NCBI RefSeq assembly: GCF_000471965.1
Contig: NC_022550.1
Span: 372,001 to 436,000, forward strand
DNA: 64,000 nt
From: Blattabacterium sp. (Nauphoeta cinerea)
Lineage (GTDB): Bacteria; Bacteroidota; Bacteroidia; Flavobacteriales; Blattabacteriaceae
Reading direction: 5' to 3'
This document shows positions 1 to 9,288 of the stretch, piece by piece. The notes below the pieces were generated by a model. That model was not told the DNA's origin. It worked only from the letters and a program-made list of their open reading frames with translations, and did not search any database. Position 1 is the first letter of the stretch, and each line of letters begins with the position of its first letter. A program made the translations under genes and the position numbers.

Positions 1-960
1 GACGGAAATGGCTTCTTCCAAGCTTTCGTCTTCTCCGATCCCCATAATAATATTGGCATTATTTCCTGCTTCAGTTTGAATATAATCACTAATAATTCCT
101 ATTTCATCTATAGTAATTTCTATTTTTCCTGAAACGATAAGAAGAAGAACATTCTTGGCTCCTGTAATTTTATTATCATTCAATAATGGAGAATCTAAAG
201 CTTGGACTACAGCTTCCTTCGCTCGATTCTCTCCAACAGCAATGGAAGACCCCATAACAGCTGTTCCACTTTCTTTAAGAACAGTTCTTGTATCTCTTAA
301 ATCTATATTTTGTTTATAATGATGAGTAATGACTTCAGCAATCCCCTTAGCAGCAGTAGTTAAAACTTCATCTGCTTTTGAAAAACCGGCTTTAAATCCT
401 AAATTACCATATAATTCTCTCAATTTATCATTATTAATAACAATGAGAGAATCTACATTTTTTCTTAATGCTTCTATTCCTTTTTGAGCTTGTTGTAATC
501 TCATTTTTCCTTCAAAATGAAATGGAATTGTAACGATCCCTACAGTTAAAATTCCCTTTTCTTTAGAAATTCCTGCAATAATTGGAGCTGCACCAGTTCC
601 CGTACCTCCACCCATTCCTGCTGTAATAAAAGTCATTTTTGTGTTAGAATCTAAAATACTTTTTATTTCCTCCAAACTTTCTAATGCAGCTTTTTCTCCT
701 ACTTCTGGATCGGCTCCTGCACCAAGTCCTTCTGTAATAGAAGCACCCAATTGAATTTTTATAGGAACTGGATTATTATTTAATGCTTGTGCATCTGTAT
801 TACATGCTATAAAATCTACACCATTAATTCCTTGTTCAAACATATGACTTAAAGCATTACTTCCTCCTCCTCCGACTCCAATTACTTTTATGGAAGCTGA
901 ACGATTTTTTGTTAATTCCAATTTATCGTTTTCTTTTTTTATAAAATCTTCTTTTTTCAT
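1..960 (-). CDS. ftsZ: Cell division protein FtsZ (partial, C-terminus beyond window)
   Basis: FtsZ is the tubulin-like GTPase that polymerises at mid-cell into the division ring. The first 320 codons are visible, open to the left edge. The translation shows an N-terminal nucleotide-binding stretch (VIGVGGGGSNAL, about residues 26-37), the tubulin signature GGGTGTG at about 117-123, and the T7-loop region (FSKADEVL, near 195) that completes GTP hydrolysis in the neighbouring subunit. The start is the ATG at 960-958; an out-of-frame ATG lies 5 bases upstream. It is the last gene of the dcw cluster, downstream of ftsA. The C-terminal FtsA/ZipA-binding peptide is outside the window. Confidence 0.97.
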   Translation of the reverse strand, partial: MKKEDFIKKENDKLELTKNRSASIKVIGVGGGGSNALSHMFEQGINGVDFIACNTDAQALNNNPVPIKIQLGASITEGLGAGADPEVGEKAALESLEEIKSILDSNTKMTFITAGMGGGTGTGAAPIIAGISKEKGILTVGIVTIPFHFEGKMRLQQAQKGIEALRKNVDSLIVINNDKLRELYGNLGFKAGFSKADEVLTTAAKGIAEVITHHYKQNIDLRDTRTVLKESGTAVMGSSIAVGENRAKEAVVQALDSPLLNDNKITGAKNVLLLIVSGKIEITIDEIGIISDYIQTEAGNNANIIMGIGEDESLEEAISV

Positions 961-1017
961 TTCATGATTTATTATTCTGTATCATTCAATATTTGACGGA
1001 ACTTATCGGCCCAAATT

Positions 1018-2331
1018 TCAAGAAAAGATTTTGATTTTTTTTATTTTTTTATTTTTATGATCTTCATCATAATTTAATCTACGATTTTTATTATAAAATT
1101 TTGTAGAAATAAACTCAGATTTTTCATCATATCTATGTCCTAGATCTGTGTTTTTACAAAGATATTTTTTTTTATAATCAAGTCCTTTTATTACTAATCC
1201 TATAGACGTAGCGTATTCTGGATTGCTTATAATCCCATTTTCTCCTCCTGCAATATGTTCATTAGAATAACCTATACGAACATCCATTCCAGTAATATAT
1301 TCTGTTAACGGACGAATATGTTGAAGTTGAGAACCTCCCCCTGTCATAACTACCCCTGCAATAAGTCTTTTCTTTTGTTCTTCATTTCCATAATTTTTTA
1401 TTTCCACATTTACTTGTTCCAAAATTTCACATACTCGTATATGAATAATTTGGGAAAGGTGTTTTAAAGAAATTTCTTTAGGATCACGACCTCTTAATCC
1501 AGGGAGACAAACAATTTCTGTCTCCTTATTTTCTCCTGGCCATGCAGATCCAAATTTTATTTTCAATAATTCTGCTTGCCGTTCAATAATCAGACAATCT
1601 GTTTTTATATTTTCAGTTATGACATTTCCTCCAAAAGGGATCACGGCAGTATGACGAATAATATTGTCTTTAAATATAGCAATATCTGTAGTACCCCCTC
1701 CTATATCCACTAAAGCCACTCCTGCTTCTCTTTCTTCGGTACTTAATACAGCTTCAGCAGAAGCTAAAGGTTCTAAAGTCATATCCGCTAAATTCAATCC
1801 TGCAGCTTTTACACATCTTCCAATATTTCGTATCGAAGATATTTGTCCTACTACTACATAAAAATTCGCTTCTAAACGGCTTCCATACATTCCTATAGGT
1901 TCTCCTATTTCTGCTTGACTATCAACTTTATATTCTTGTGGAAGTACATGAATAATTTCTTCTCCTGGTTGCATAACCATTTTATAAACTTGATCTATTA
2001 ATTTTTGTATATCTTTTTGACTAATGACATTTTCAAAATCTGATCTAGTAATATAATCATTATGTTGTAAACTTCTAATATGTTGTCCTGCTATTCCAAC
2101 AATAACTTCTTTTATTTTTAATCCAGAACTATGCTCGGCTTCCGATACGGCTTCACGAATAGCTTCAATTGTTTGAGTTATATTATTTACAACTCCTCTA
2201 TGCACACCTACACTTTTAGATCTCCCTATGCCTAAGATCTCAATCTTATTATATTCATTTCTCCTTCCTACCATAGCTACAATCTTCGTGGTTCCCACAT
2301 CAAGACCTATAGCTATATCTTGATATTCCAT
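1018..2331 (-). CDS. ftsA: Cell division protein FtsA, C-terminal tail out of frame
   Basis: FtsA is the actin-fold ATPase that tethers FtsZ filaments to the membrane. The actin-like phosphate loops are visible: GLDVGTTK near residue 9 and VDIGGGTTDIA near 206. The annotated frame ends at 1018 with a low-complexity KNKKIKKIKIFS tail. The other frame continues past this stop to a TAA at 974-972 and reads SFLEIWADKFRQIL, which looks like the amphipathic membrane-targeting helix that normally ends FtsA. The shift lies in two A-tracts, A7 at 1050-1044 and A8 at 1042-1035; one A fewer, or one extra in each tract, restores the tail. The restored gene would span 972-2331 and end 11 bases before ftsZ. 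Either a sequence error or a genuine loss of the helix is possible. Confidence 0.93.
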   Translation of the reverse strand: MEYQDIAIGLDVGTTKIVAMVGRRNEYNKIEILGIGRSKSVGVHRGVVNNITQTIEAIREAVSEAEHSSGLKIKEVIVGIAGQHIRSLQHNDYITRSDFENVISQKDIQKLIDQVYKMVMQPGEEIIHVLPQEYKVDSQAEIGEPIGMYGSRLEANFYVVVGQISSIRNIGRCVKAAGLNLADMTLEPLASAEAVLSTEEREAGVALVDIGGGTTDIAIFKDNIIRHTAVIPFGGNVITENIKTDCLIIERQAELLKIKFGSAWPGENKETEIVCLPGLRGRDPKEISLKHLSQIIHIRVCEILEQVNVEIKNYGNEEQKKRLIAGVVMTGGGSQLQHIRPLTEYITGMDVRIGYSNEHIAGGENGIISNPEYATSIGLVIKGLDYKKKYLCKNTDLGHRYDEKSEFISTKFYNKNRRLNYDEDHKNKKIKKIKIFS

Positions 2332-2335
2332 AGAC

Positions 2336-3058
2336 TTATCTTTTTTTTGCGACTACTTGGTCTTTATATTGTAAATCAATCTTTTTGTATTGATCAATAT
2401 CTATTTTATTTAGGTACTGCTTATAAAATGCTCTTAATTTATTCAATTTATTTTTAAAATCCTTTATATTTCCTAATATAATATGATGATTTCCGATTTT
2501 TGGGATTAAAATAAATGAATTTTCGTTATTTTTTTTGATGCTAATAATTTGGTTTTTCAATAACTCATCAGAGTTTATAAATTTTATTAAATTTGTTAAA
2601 TGTTTTTTTTCTTCTTTTGAAAAAGACCCTTTTGCCAATATAACTTTTGGGGAAAAAAAAGAAGAAAGTTCTAAATTTTCCGCATCTTTGGTAAGATAAT
2701 ATTCTTTATTTCCATTCTTGATTCTTAATATGGGTTCTTTTTGCAAAATTATAATATTTAGAGTCCCATCTACACTAAGAAACACTTCAGATTTTTTTAT
2801 AAAAGGATAATTATTTAATTTTTTTTCCATTCTTAATATACATAATTGACCAATTTTTTTATCAATTTCTTTTGTTTTAGAAAACAGAATCTTTTTAACA
2901 ATTTCTTCATTTATAAAATGATTTTCAGATAAGGGATCAATAACAATATTAAATTTTTTTATAATTCTATTTTTATGCGTTTTTTGAGAAAAATAAAAAA
3001 ACGGGATCATACAAATTATATATAATAATAAAATAAAAAATGTTTTATTATTTTTCAT
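2336..3058 (-). CDS. ftsQ: Cell division protein FtsQ/DivIB
   Basis: A 240-residue bitopic membrane protein with a short basic N-terminus and one transmembrane helix (about residues 7-23), followed by a periplasmic domain. FtsQ links early divisome proteins to the FtsL/FtsB/FtsW/FtsI septal synthase. Sequence conservation is weak, but the single-helix topology, a POTRA-like segment with PFIKKSEV at about residues 86-93, and the conserved position between murC and ftsA make the assignment secure. The C-terminus (LQYKDQVVAKK) resembles the conserved FtsQ tail of Bacteroidota. The start overlaps the murC stop by 11 bases, implying translational coupling. Confidence 0.88.
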   Translation of the reverse strand: MKNNKTFFILLLYIICMIPFFYFSQKTHKNRIIKKFNIVIDPLSENHFINEEIVKKILFSKTKEIDKKIGQLCILRMEKKLNNYPFIKKSEVFLSVDGTLNIIILQKEPILRIKNGNKEYYLTKDAENLELSSFFSPKVILAKGSFSKEEKKHLTNLIKFINSDELLKNQIISIKKNNENSFILIPKIGNHHIILGNIKDFKNKLNKLRAFYKQYLNKIDIDQYKKIDLQYKDQVVAKKR

Positions 3059-4439
3059 TTATTTTTCCATATCGTTTCCACAACCATTCTTTAATAGGAA
3101 GAATTAAGGTGTCTATATCCCCAGCACCTATTGTCAAAATAATATCAAAACATTTTTTTTTAACCTTTTCTAAAACTTTGGACATAATAGATATTTCTTT
3201 AGAACTCATTTTAATTTTTTTTAATAGATTACTAGAATTAATACCATTTATTGGAAATTCTCTAGCTGGATAAATATCTAATAAAATTAAAGTATCAAGA
3301 CGTTCTAAACTTTTTGCAAAAGATTCTTCAAAAAATTTAGTTCTACTAAATAAATGAGGTTGAAAAATACCCAATATTTTTTTATTTGGAAAACATTCCC
3401 TTACAGTATCGATTAAAGCATTGATTTCTGTAGGATGATGTGCATAATCATCTATATATATTTTTTGGGAAGATTGATAATGAATAGAATATCTTCTTTT
3501 GATCCCTTTAAATAAAAATAAAGCTTTCCTAATTTCTTCTTCAGGAATTTTTAAATAATCAGATATAGCCAATGCGGCAGTAATGTTTTTTAAATTATGT
3601 TGACCTGGAATGGGCAAAGGTAAAGATTTCCATGTTTTGATAGGAGTATGAAAATCAAAATACCATTTATTTTCTTTCATATAAAGATGATTGGAATAAT
3701 AATTTTCTTTTTTCAATACAGAATAATATATAGCGTGATCAGATTGAAAAGATTCTTCTTGACAAAGAAATATTTTTTTATATGGTTTTTTTATTTTTTT
3801 TGCAAAAGTTATATAAGCCTTTTTCAAAGATTCTTTTTTGGGATAAGTATCGACATGGTCTTGGTCTAAAGAGGTGATACATGCTATATTAGGAGATAAG
3901 TATAAAAAAGAATGGTCAAATTCATCGGCTTCTACCAAAAAAATTTTTTTTCTATTTAATATTCTATTCAAGATTAAATTCGATTGATAATTTTCAGATA
4001 TTCCTCCTAAAAAAGCAGTAACATTCATTCCTACACTATATAAAATGTGTCCTAACAAGGTACAAGTAGTTGTTTTTCCATGTGTTCCTCCTATGGCGAT
4101 GCAAATAGCGTTTTCTGTAATTAAAGATAATACTTGAGAGCGTTTTTTTATATTTTTTCCATATTTTCTTAAATACATCCATTGTTTATGATGACTAGGA
4201 ATAGCTGAAGTATATACAATCAAACATTGTTTAGATAATACCCACTTAGGTAATGTTTTAATATTATCATAATAATTGATGGATATTCCTTCTTTTTCTA
4301 ATTCTTTTGTCAAAAAAGTTTTATTCTTATCATGACCAGAAACAGTTTTCCCCATAGTATGAAAATATCTAGCCAAAGAACTCATCCCGATTCCTCCTAT
4401 TCCTATAAAATAAAAAGAATCAATTTGGTTTAAATTCAT
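3048..4439 (-). CDS. murC: UDP-N-acetylmuramate-L-alanine ligase
   Basis: MurC adds L-alanine to UDP-MurNAc, the first amino-acid step of cytoplasmic peptidoglycan precursor synthesis. The 463-residue protein has the N-terminal Rossmann motif GIGGIGMS (about 13-20), the ATP P-loop GTHGKTTT (about 118-125), the central-domain EADEFDHSFL stretch and the C-terminal YAHHPTEI motif typical of MurC. Its length is normal for the family. It overlaps murG by 4 bases (stop/start ATGA type) and ftsQ by 11, so it belongs to a tightly coupled operon. Confidence 0.96.
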   Translation of the reverse strand: MNLNQIDSFYFIGIGGIGMSSLARYFHTMGKTVSGHDKNKTFLTKELEKEGISINYYDNIKTLPKWVLSKQCLIVYTSAIPSHHKQWMYLRKYGKNIKKRSQVLSLITENAICIAIGGTHGKTTTCTLLGHILYSVGMNVTAFLGGISENYQSNLILNRILNRKKIFLVEADEFDHSFLYLSPNIACITSLDQDHVDTYPKKESLKKAYITFAKKIKKPYKKIFLCQEESFQSDHAIYYSVLKKENYYSNHLYMKENKWYFDFHTPIKTWKSLPLPIPGQHNLKNITAALAISDYLKIPEEEIRKALFLFKGIKRRYSIHYQSSQKIYIDDYAHHPTEINALIDTVRECFPNKKILGIFQPHLFSRTKFFEESFAKSLERLDTLILLDIYPAREFPINGINSSNLLKKIKMSSKEISIMSKVLEKVKKKCFDIILTIGAGDIDTLILPIKEWLWKRYGKINEK

Positions 4440-5550
4440 AAAATAATTTGTAAAATCTCGTTTATAATATCGTTTGTCGCTTTAGGTTTCCCTAATTTTA
4501 ATATGTTTATTCTCATTTTTTCTTTCATATTGTGATCATTCACTAATTGTATAACAGAATTCACTAGTTTTTGCTCTATTTCCTCATTTTTTATAATTAA
4601 AGCCGCTTTTTTTTCTTCTAATATTTTCGCATTTTTATTTTGATGATCATTTGAGGAACCAGGAAAAGGAATCAAGATAGATGGTTTTCCTATTAAACAT
4701 ATTTCTGATATAGTTAAAGCTCCAGCTCTAGATACAATGATGTCTGCAGCTGCATAATATGCAGGTATATTTTCAATAAATTCCATGAAAATAATATTCG
4801 AATGATGAGGCATTTTATCTTTTTTTATTTTATGAAAATCTAATTTTCCTACTTGCCAAATAAGTTGCATATCCCATTCTATTATCTTTTTTAATCCTTT
4901 TATCCAAGCATTATTCATACTATTGGATCCTTGACTTCCTCCTATAGATAAAATAATAGGTTTTGTGATTTTTAATCCTAAATGAATACAAGCTTCTTCT
5001 TTACTAGGTAATTGTAAAATTTCAGATCTGACTGGATTTCCGGTTACAATCGTTTTGTCCTTTGGAAAGTACTTTTTGGCTTGTTCATAAGCAATGCATA
5101 TCTTATTTGCATAACGAGAAAATATTCTATTGGTCAATCCAGGAAAAGAATTTTGTTCTTGAATCAAGATAGGTATTTTATTTTTTTTGGCAGCATATAA
5201 AGTAGGAAAACTGACAAATCCACCTGTTCCAATAACTATATCTGGAGAAAACTTTTTAATAATTCTGTTAGCTAAAAATAAACTATATATTAGTTGTATA
5301 GACATAATCCCACCTGACATAGAAAGAAATTTGTTTCTTCCACCTGAAATACAAATTTCTTCAATGGAATACCCCAATCTGGGGATTTCTCGCATTTCCA
5401 TGTGATTTTTAGATCCAATAAACAAAATATCAATTTTTGGAATTTTTTTTTAAGTTCATTAGCAATAGCTATTCCTGGATATATATGTCCTCCGGTCCCT
5501 CCACTTCCAATAATTATTTTAGGTGAAATGTTATGATTAATGTGATTCAT
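4436..5550 (-). CDS. murG: MurG lipid II synthase, reading frame interrupted at an A9 tract
   Basis: MurG is the peripheral membrane glycosyltransferase that adds GlcNAc to lipid I to give lipid II. Two overlapping frames together make one full-length MurG. The first (5550 leftwards, start ATG) carries the N-terminal GSGGTGGHIYPGIAIA loop; the second (to 4436) carries IGGSQGS and the C-terminal nucleotide-sugar domain. The frame breaks at A9 (plus-strand T9, 5443-5451). One extra A changes KKKFQKL to KKKIPKIDILFIG and joins the halves seamlessly. The second frame alone could start only at a TTG (5425) and would lack the acceptor-binding loop. MurG has no known substitute and all neighbours are intact, so a functional product is likely through slippage or because the tract is miscounted. 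The start overlaps ftsW by 14 bases. Confidence 0.9.
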
Positions 5551-6730
5551 TATGAATTATCATTTGATCCGTATAATCCTTATATATTATTCTACTGACA
5601 CTTAATATAATGCCAAAACTAAAGAAAGTGACCCACATAGAAGTCCCTCCAGCACTAATCAGTGGCAAAGTCTGTCCTGTAACTGGAAATAACCCAACAG
5701 CTATTCCCATATTAATAAGTGCTTGATTGATAATAGGATAACCTACAGCAATGACCAATAAAGAACAAAAATAAATTTGTACTTTCGTAGCTATTATCAT
5801 AATTCTGATTAGAATTAGTATATAGATGAATAAAAGTATTCCCCCTCCAACAGATCCGTATTCTTCGATTATAATAGAATAAATAAAATCTGAGGATGAT
5901 TGTGGTAAAAAAGCCTTGAAAACACTTTTTCCAGGACCACGACCCAATTTATTTCCTAAAACTATAGCTGTTTTAGATTGTTTCATTTGATAACTTTCTT
6001 CAGATTCATGATCCAAAAATTTTTCTATACGGCTTTTCCATGTATAAACCCTATTCATAGGTTTTCCCCATTTAATAACAGAATAAATATATATTCCTGC
6101 AAATAAAATTCCCATTAAAAAAACTCCTATGATACTTGTGAATGGATATCCCCCTATGAAAAGTAAGATTAAAACGGATAGAAAAACAATAGCAGCAGTA
6201 GAACCATTCGCAGGGAAAATTAATCCAATAATAAAAAATACTGGAAACAACAAAGGAAAAAAAGAATTTATGAAATTTATTCGTTCTTTCTTTTTATTAG
6301 CTAAATATCTAGCACAATAAATGAAAAGAACTAATCCAGCGATATTGGAAGTTTGAAAAGATATATTTATAATAGGAATATGTAACCAACGAGAAGCATT
6401 CACTCCATCCAATTCTTTTCTTTGAGTTATCGTTAAAATTAATAAAATAAATACGATAGGCATGGAAAAAATAGACATACGGTAAAAATATTTATAGTCT
6501 ATGAATTGAGTGAAAAACAGGATAAAAAAACCGACTAACAAAAAAAGAGCATGTTTTAATAAATAACTAAATACTGTATTTGTTCCTCCATATGTAGAAA
6601 CTAAATTTGTGCTAGCAGAATAAACTGGCAAAAATGAAAATATAGCTAACAAAGATATAAAAGCCCATAAATATCTATCTCCTTTTATATATTTATTTAA
6701 AAATAGGTCTATTTTATTATAAATTTTCAT
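5537..6730 (-). CDS. ftsW: Septal peptidoglycan polymerase FtsW (SEDS family)
   Basis: FtsW is a polytopic SEDS glycosyltransferase that polymerises lipid II at the septum together with FtsI. The 397-residue protein is hydrophobic throughout, with about ten predicted helices. It carries the family hallmarks GVNASRWL in the first third and, near the C-terminus, FPVTGQTLPLISAGGTS. Its place between murD and murG, rather than beside mrdA, supports FtsW over RodA. It overlaps murD by 4 bases. Confidence 0.95.
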   Translation of the reverse strand: MKIYNKIDLFLNKYIKGDRYLWAFISLLAIFSFLPVYSASTNLVSTYGGTNTVFSYLLKHALFLLVGFFILFFTQFIDYKYFYRMSIFSMPIVFILLILTITQRKELDGVNASRWLHIPIINISFQTSNIAGLVLFIYCARYLANKKKERINFINSFFPLLFPVFFIIGLIFPANGSTAAIVFLSVLILLFIGGYPFTSIIGVFLMGILFAGIYIYSVIKWGKPMNRVYTWKSRIEKFLDHESEESYQMKQSKTAIVLGNKLGRGPGKSVFKAFLPQSSSDFIYSIIIEEYGSVGGGILLFIYILILIRIMIIATKVQIYFCSLLVIAVGYPIINQALINMGIAVGLFPVTGQTLPLISAGGTSMWVTFFSFGIILSVSRIIYKDYTDQMIIHNESH

Positions 6731-8079
6731 AAACTCAGTTTTATTACTTCTTGTTTAAATTTGTTTCCTCTTTCTTTATAATCTTTAAAAAGATCAAAAC
6801 TAGAACAAGCAGGAGAAAATAACACATTATATCCATGGGAAGATAATATATAAGCCATATAAACAGCTTTCTTCATATTATTTGTTTCCAAAATAATATC
6901 AATGATATTTTTAAAAAAATTTGTAATTTTTTTATTATTTTTTCCTAAACAAATTATAGCTTTTACTTTTTGTTTCACTAAAGGAATTAATTCTATATAA
7001 TTGTTTCCTTTATCTTCTCCTCCTGCTATCCATATGATAGGCGCATTTGTACTTTTTAATGCATAAAAAACTGCATTTACATTAGTGGCTTTAGAATCAT
7101 TAATAAATTGTATTCCATTTATATTTCGTATTTTTTCCATGCGATGTTCTATCGATTTTAATTTTGATAGTATGGAAATTACTGATTCTTTTTTTACGTT
7201 TAATATTTCGGATATAATTGATGAAGCCATAATATTATAAAGATTATGATCTCCTGTTAAAGGAATATTTTTTACATTTAGTAAATATATTTCTTTGTTT
7301 TTTTGATTTCGAATAAATATTTTTTTATCTTTTATATAAGCGCCTATATGTAATTCTTCCTTTATAGAAAAAGGAATACATTGAGATTCAATGTAGTATT
7401 TTTTTAAACCCTCTCTTATAATAGGATCGTCATAATTATAAATAAAAATATCTTCTTTTTTTTGAAAAGTCGCTATTCTAAATTTAGAATCAATGTAATT
7501 CTCAATATTGTAATCATATCTATTTAAGTGATCTCTTGTTATATTTAATAATACTGCGATATTTGAACGGAAATTGAAACAATCATCTAATTGAAAACTA
7601 CTCATTTCATATATAAACATCTTTTTTTTTATGATTTCTTTAGAAAAACTACGTCCTATATTTCCTGCTATTCCTACATTTATTCCTTTTTTTTTAAGGA
7701 TTTGGTAAATAATGGAACATGTTGTAGTTTTTCCATTACTTCCTGTAATTCCGATGATATAAGAATTTTCTAAATAATTTTTTCCAAACTCTAATTCGGA
7801 TTGTATAGGAATTCCTAAAAAATTGATTTTTTTTATTAAAGGATTATTTCTAGAAATTCCAGGACTTTTTATCACTTTAATAGCATTTTGAATAATCATA
7901 TTATCTGTATGTCCTTTTTCTTCAAAAGGAATTTTATTTTCTATTAAAATTTTTTTGTATTTATTTAGAATAATTCCAGAATCTGATAAAAATATTTTGA
8001 ATCCATTTTTTTTAGCTAATAAAGCTGCTCCAACTCCACTTTCTCCTCCCCCTAATACAATTATGAATTTTTTTTTCAT
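6727..8079 (-). CDS. murD: UDP-N-acetylmuramoyl-L-alanine-D-glutamate ligase
   Basis: MurD adds D-glutamate, made by the murI product encoded later in this window, to UDP-MurNAc-L-Ala. The 450-residue translation shows an N-terminal glycine-rich loop (LGGGESGVG, about 9-17), the ATP P-loop GITGSNGKTTT (about 110-120), the central NITRDHLNRY motif and the C-terminal AGGEDKG segment. All three Mur-ligase domains are present at usual length. It overlaps ftsW by 4 bases. Confidence 0.96.
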   Translation of the reverse strand: MKKKFIIVLGGGESGVGAALLAKKNGFKIFLSDSGIILNKYKKILIENKIPFEEKGHTDNMIIQNAIKVIKSPGISRNNPLIKKINFLGIPIQSELEFGKNYLENSYIIGITGSNGKTTTCSIIYQILKKKGINVGIAGNIGRSFSKEIIKKKMFIYEMSSFQLDDCFNFRSNIAVLLNITRDHLNRYDYNIENYIDSKFRIATFQKKEDIFIYNYDDPIIREGLKKYYIESQCIPFSIKEELHIGAYIKDKKIFIRNQKNKEIYLLNVKNIPLTGDHNLYNIMASSIISEILNVKKESVISILSKLKSIEHRMEKIRNINGIQFINDSKATNVNAVFYALKSTNAPIIWIAGGEDKGNNYIELIPLVKQKVKAIICLGKNNKKITNFFKNIIDIILETNNMKKAVYMAYILSSHGYNVLFSPACSSFDLFKDYKERGNKFKQEVIKLSL

Positions 8080-8096
8080 TGTTTGTTTTTTATTTT

Positions 8097-9287
8097 TTAT
8101 ATAATTAATAAAATAAACACTAACATAGAGAGCATCATTTGTATGATAATAAAACGATTGAAAATCTTATTTTCATGATATCCTAGTTTTTGAAAATGAT
8201 GATGTAAAGGTGCCATAAGAAAAATTCTTTTTCCTATCCCATATTTTTTTTTAGAATATCTAAAATACAATACTTGCATGATTACAGAAATATTTTCTAC
8301 AAAAAAAATTCCACATAAAATAGGCAATATTAATTCTTTTCTATTTATAATAGCTAATGTCGCAATAACTCCTCCTATAGTTAAACTTCCAGTGTCTCCC
8401 ATAAAAATTTGAGCTGGATAAGTATTATACCAAAGAAAACTTATTAAAGATCCTAAAAAAGAAAAAGAAAATATTATAATTTCTTCTAGATGAGGAATAT
8501 ATATAAAATGAAAATAAGAGGAATATATTTTATTACTAGAAATAATAGATAATAAAGATAAGGTAGCAAAAATAATAGAAGAAATTCCAGCTGTTAATCC
8601 ATCTATTCCATCAGTTAAATTCGCTCCATTAGATAAAAACGTAATAATTCCTATAACAATAGGAATAAAAACAACCCATGTATATTTTTTCCATTTTTGA
8701 TTATACCAACTCAAAAGATAAGCATAGTTAAATTCATTATTATGATATGTAGAAAAAATGGGAATAGTTGTCTTGAACCCATATTCTTTCTCTTTAAAAA
8801 AATGTGAATATTTTGATTCTATTTTTTGTTTTTGAATAGAATAAATACTTGTATTAAAGTACATAGTAACTCCAATTAAAATTCCTAATAAAATTTGACT
8901 GAATACTTTTCCCATTATACTAAGTCCTTTTTTATTATGTTTTATTTTAATATAATCATCTATAAACCCAATACAACCTATATACAATGTAGTCATTATC
9001 AACATTAATACATACATATTATTTAATGTAGAAAAAAATATTGTAGGAATTAACGTAGAAAATATAATAACAACCCCCCCCATAGTTGGGGTCCCTTCTT
9101 TTTCTTTTTGACCAAAAAGTCCAAGATCTCGGATCTGTTCTCCTATAACATGATTTTTTCTATTCCAATATATAATTTTTTGATATAAAATCAGCGCTAT
9201 ACAAAATGATAAAAAAAAAGATATAATGGCTCTATAAAAAACAGAATTTATATTAAAAAAAAATAAGTATTTAAAAAAATAAATCAT
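8097..9287 (-). CDS. mraY: Phospho-MurNAc-pentapeptide translocase (lipid I synthase)
   Basis: MraY transfers phospho-MurNAc-pentapeptide to undecaprenyl phosphate in the inner membrane, giving lipid I. The 396-residue polytopic protein carries the catalytic-site signature NLTDGIDGLTAG mid-protein, GTPTMGG near residue 65, the MGDTGSL loop and the C-terminal APLHHHFQKLG histidine cluster. The central insertion of about 50 residues (KQKIESKYSH onwards) is also common in Bacteroidota MraY. It lies 1 base downstream of murE. Confidence 0.97.
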   Translation of the reverse strand: MIYFFKYLFFFNINSVFYRAIISFFLSFCIALILYQKIIYWNRKNHVIGEQIRDLGLFGQKEKEGTPTMGGVVIIFSTLIPTIFFSTLNNMYVLMLIMTTLYIGCIGFIDDYIKIKHNKKGLSIMGKVFSQILLGILIGVTMYFNTSIYSIQKQKIESKYSHFFKEKEYGFKTTIPIFSTYHNNEFNYAYLLSWYNQKWKKYTWVVFIPIVIGIITFLSNGANLTDGIDGLTAGISSIIFATLSLLSIISSNKIYSSYFHFIYIPHLEEIIIFSFSFLGSLISFLWYNTYPAQIFMGDTGSLTIGGVIATLAIINRKELILPILCGIFFVENISVIMQVLYFRYSKKKYGIGKRIFLMAPLHHHFQKLGYHENKIFNRFIIIQMMLSMLVFILLII

Positions 9288-9288
9288 C

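Noticed and set aside
1664-1861. Short open frames antisense to ftsA and similar opposite-strand frames elsewhere
   Set aside because: They mirror conserved coding sequence, lack intergenic promoters and have no recognisable domains.
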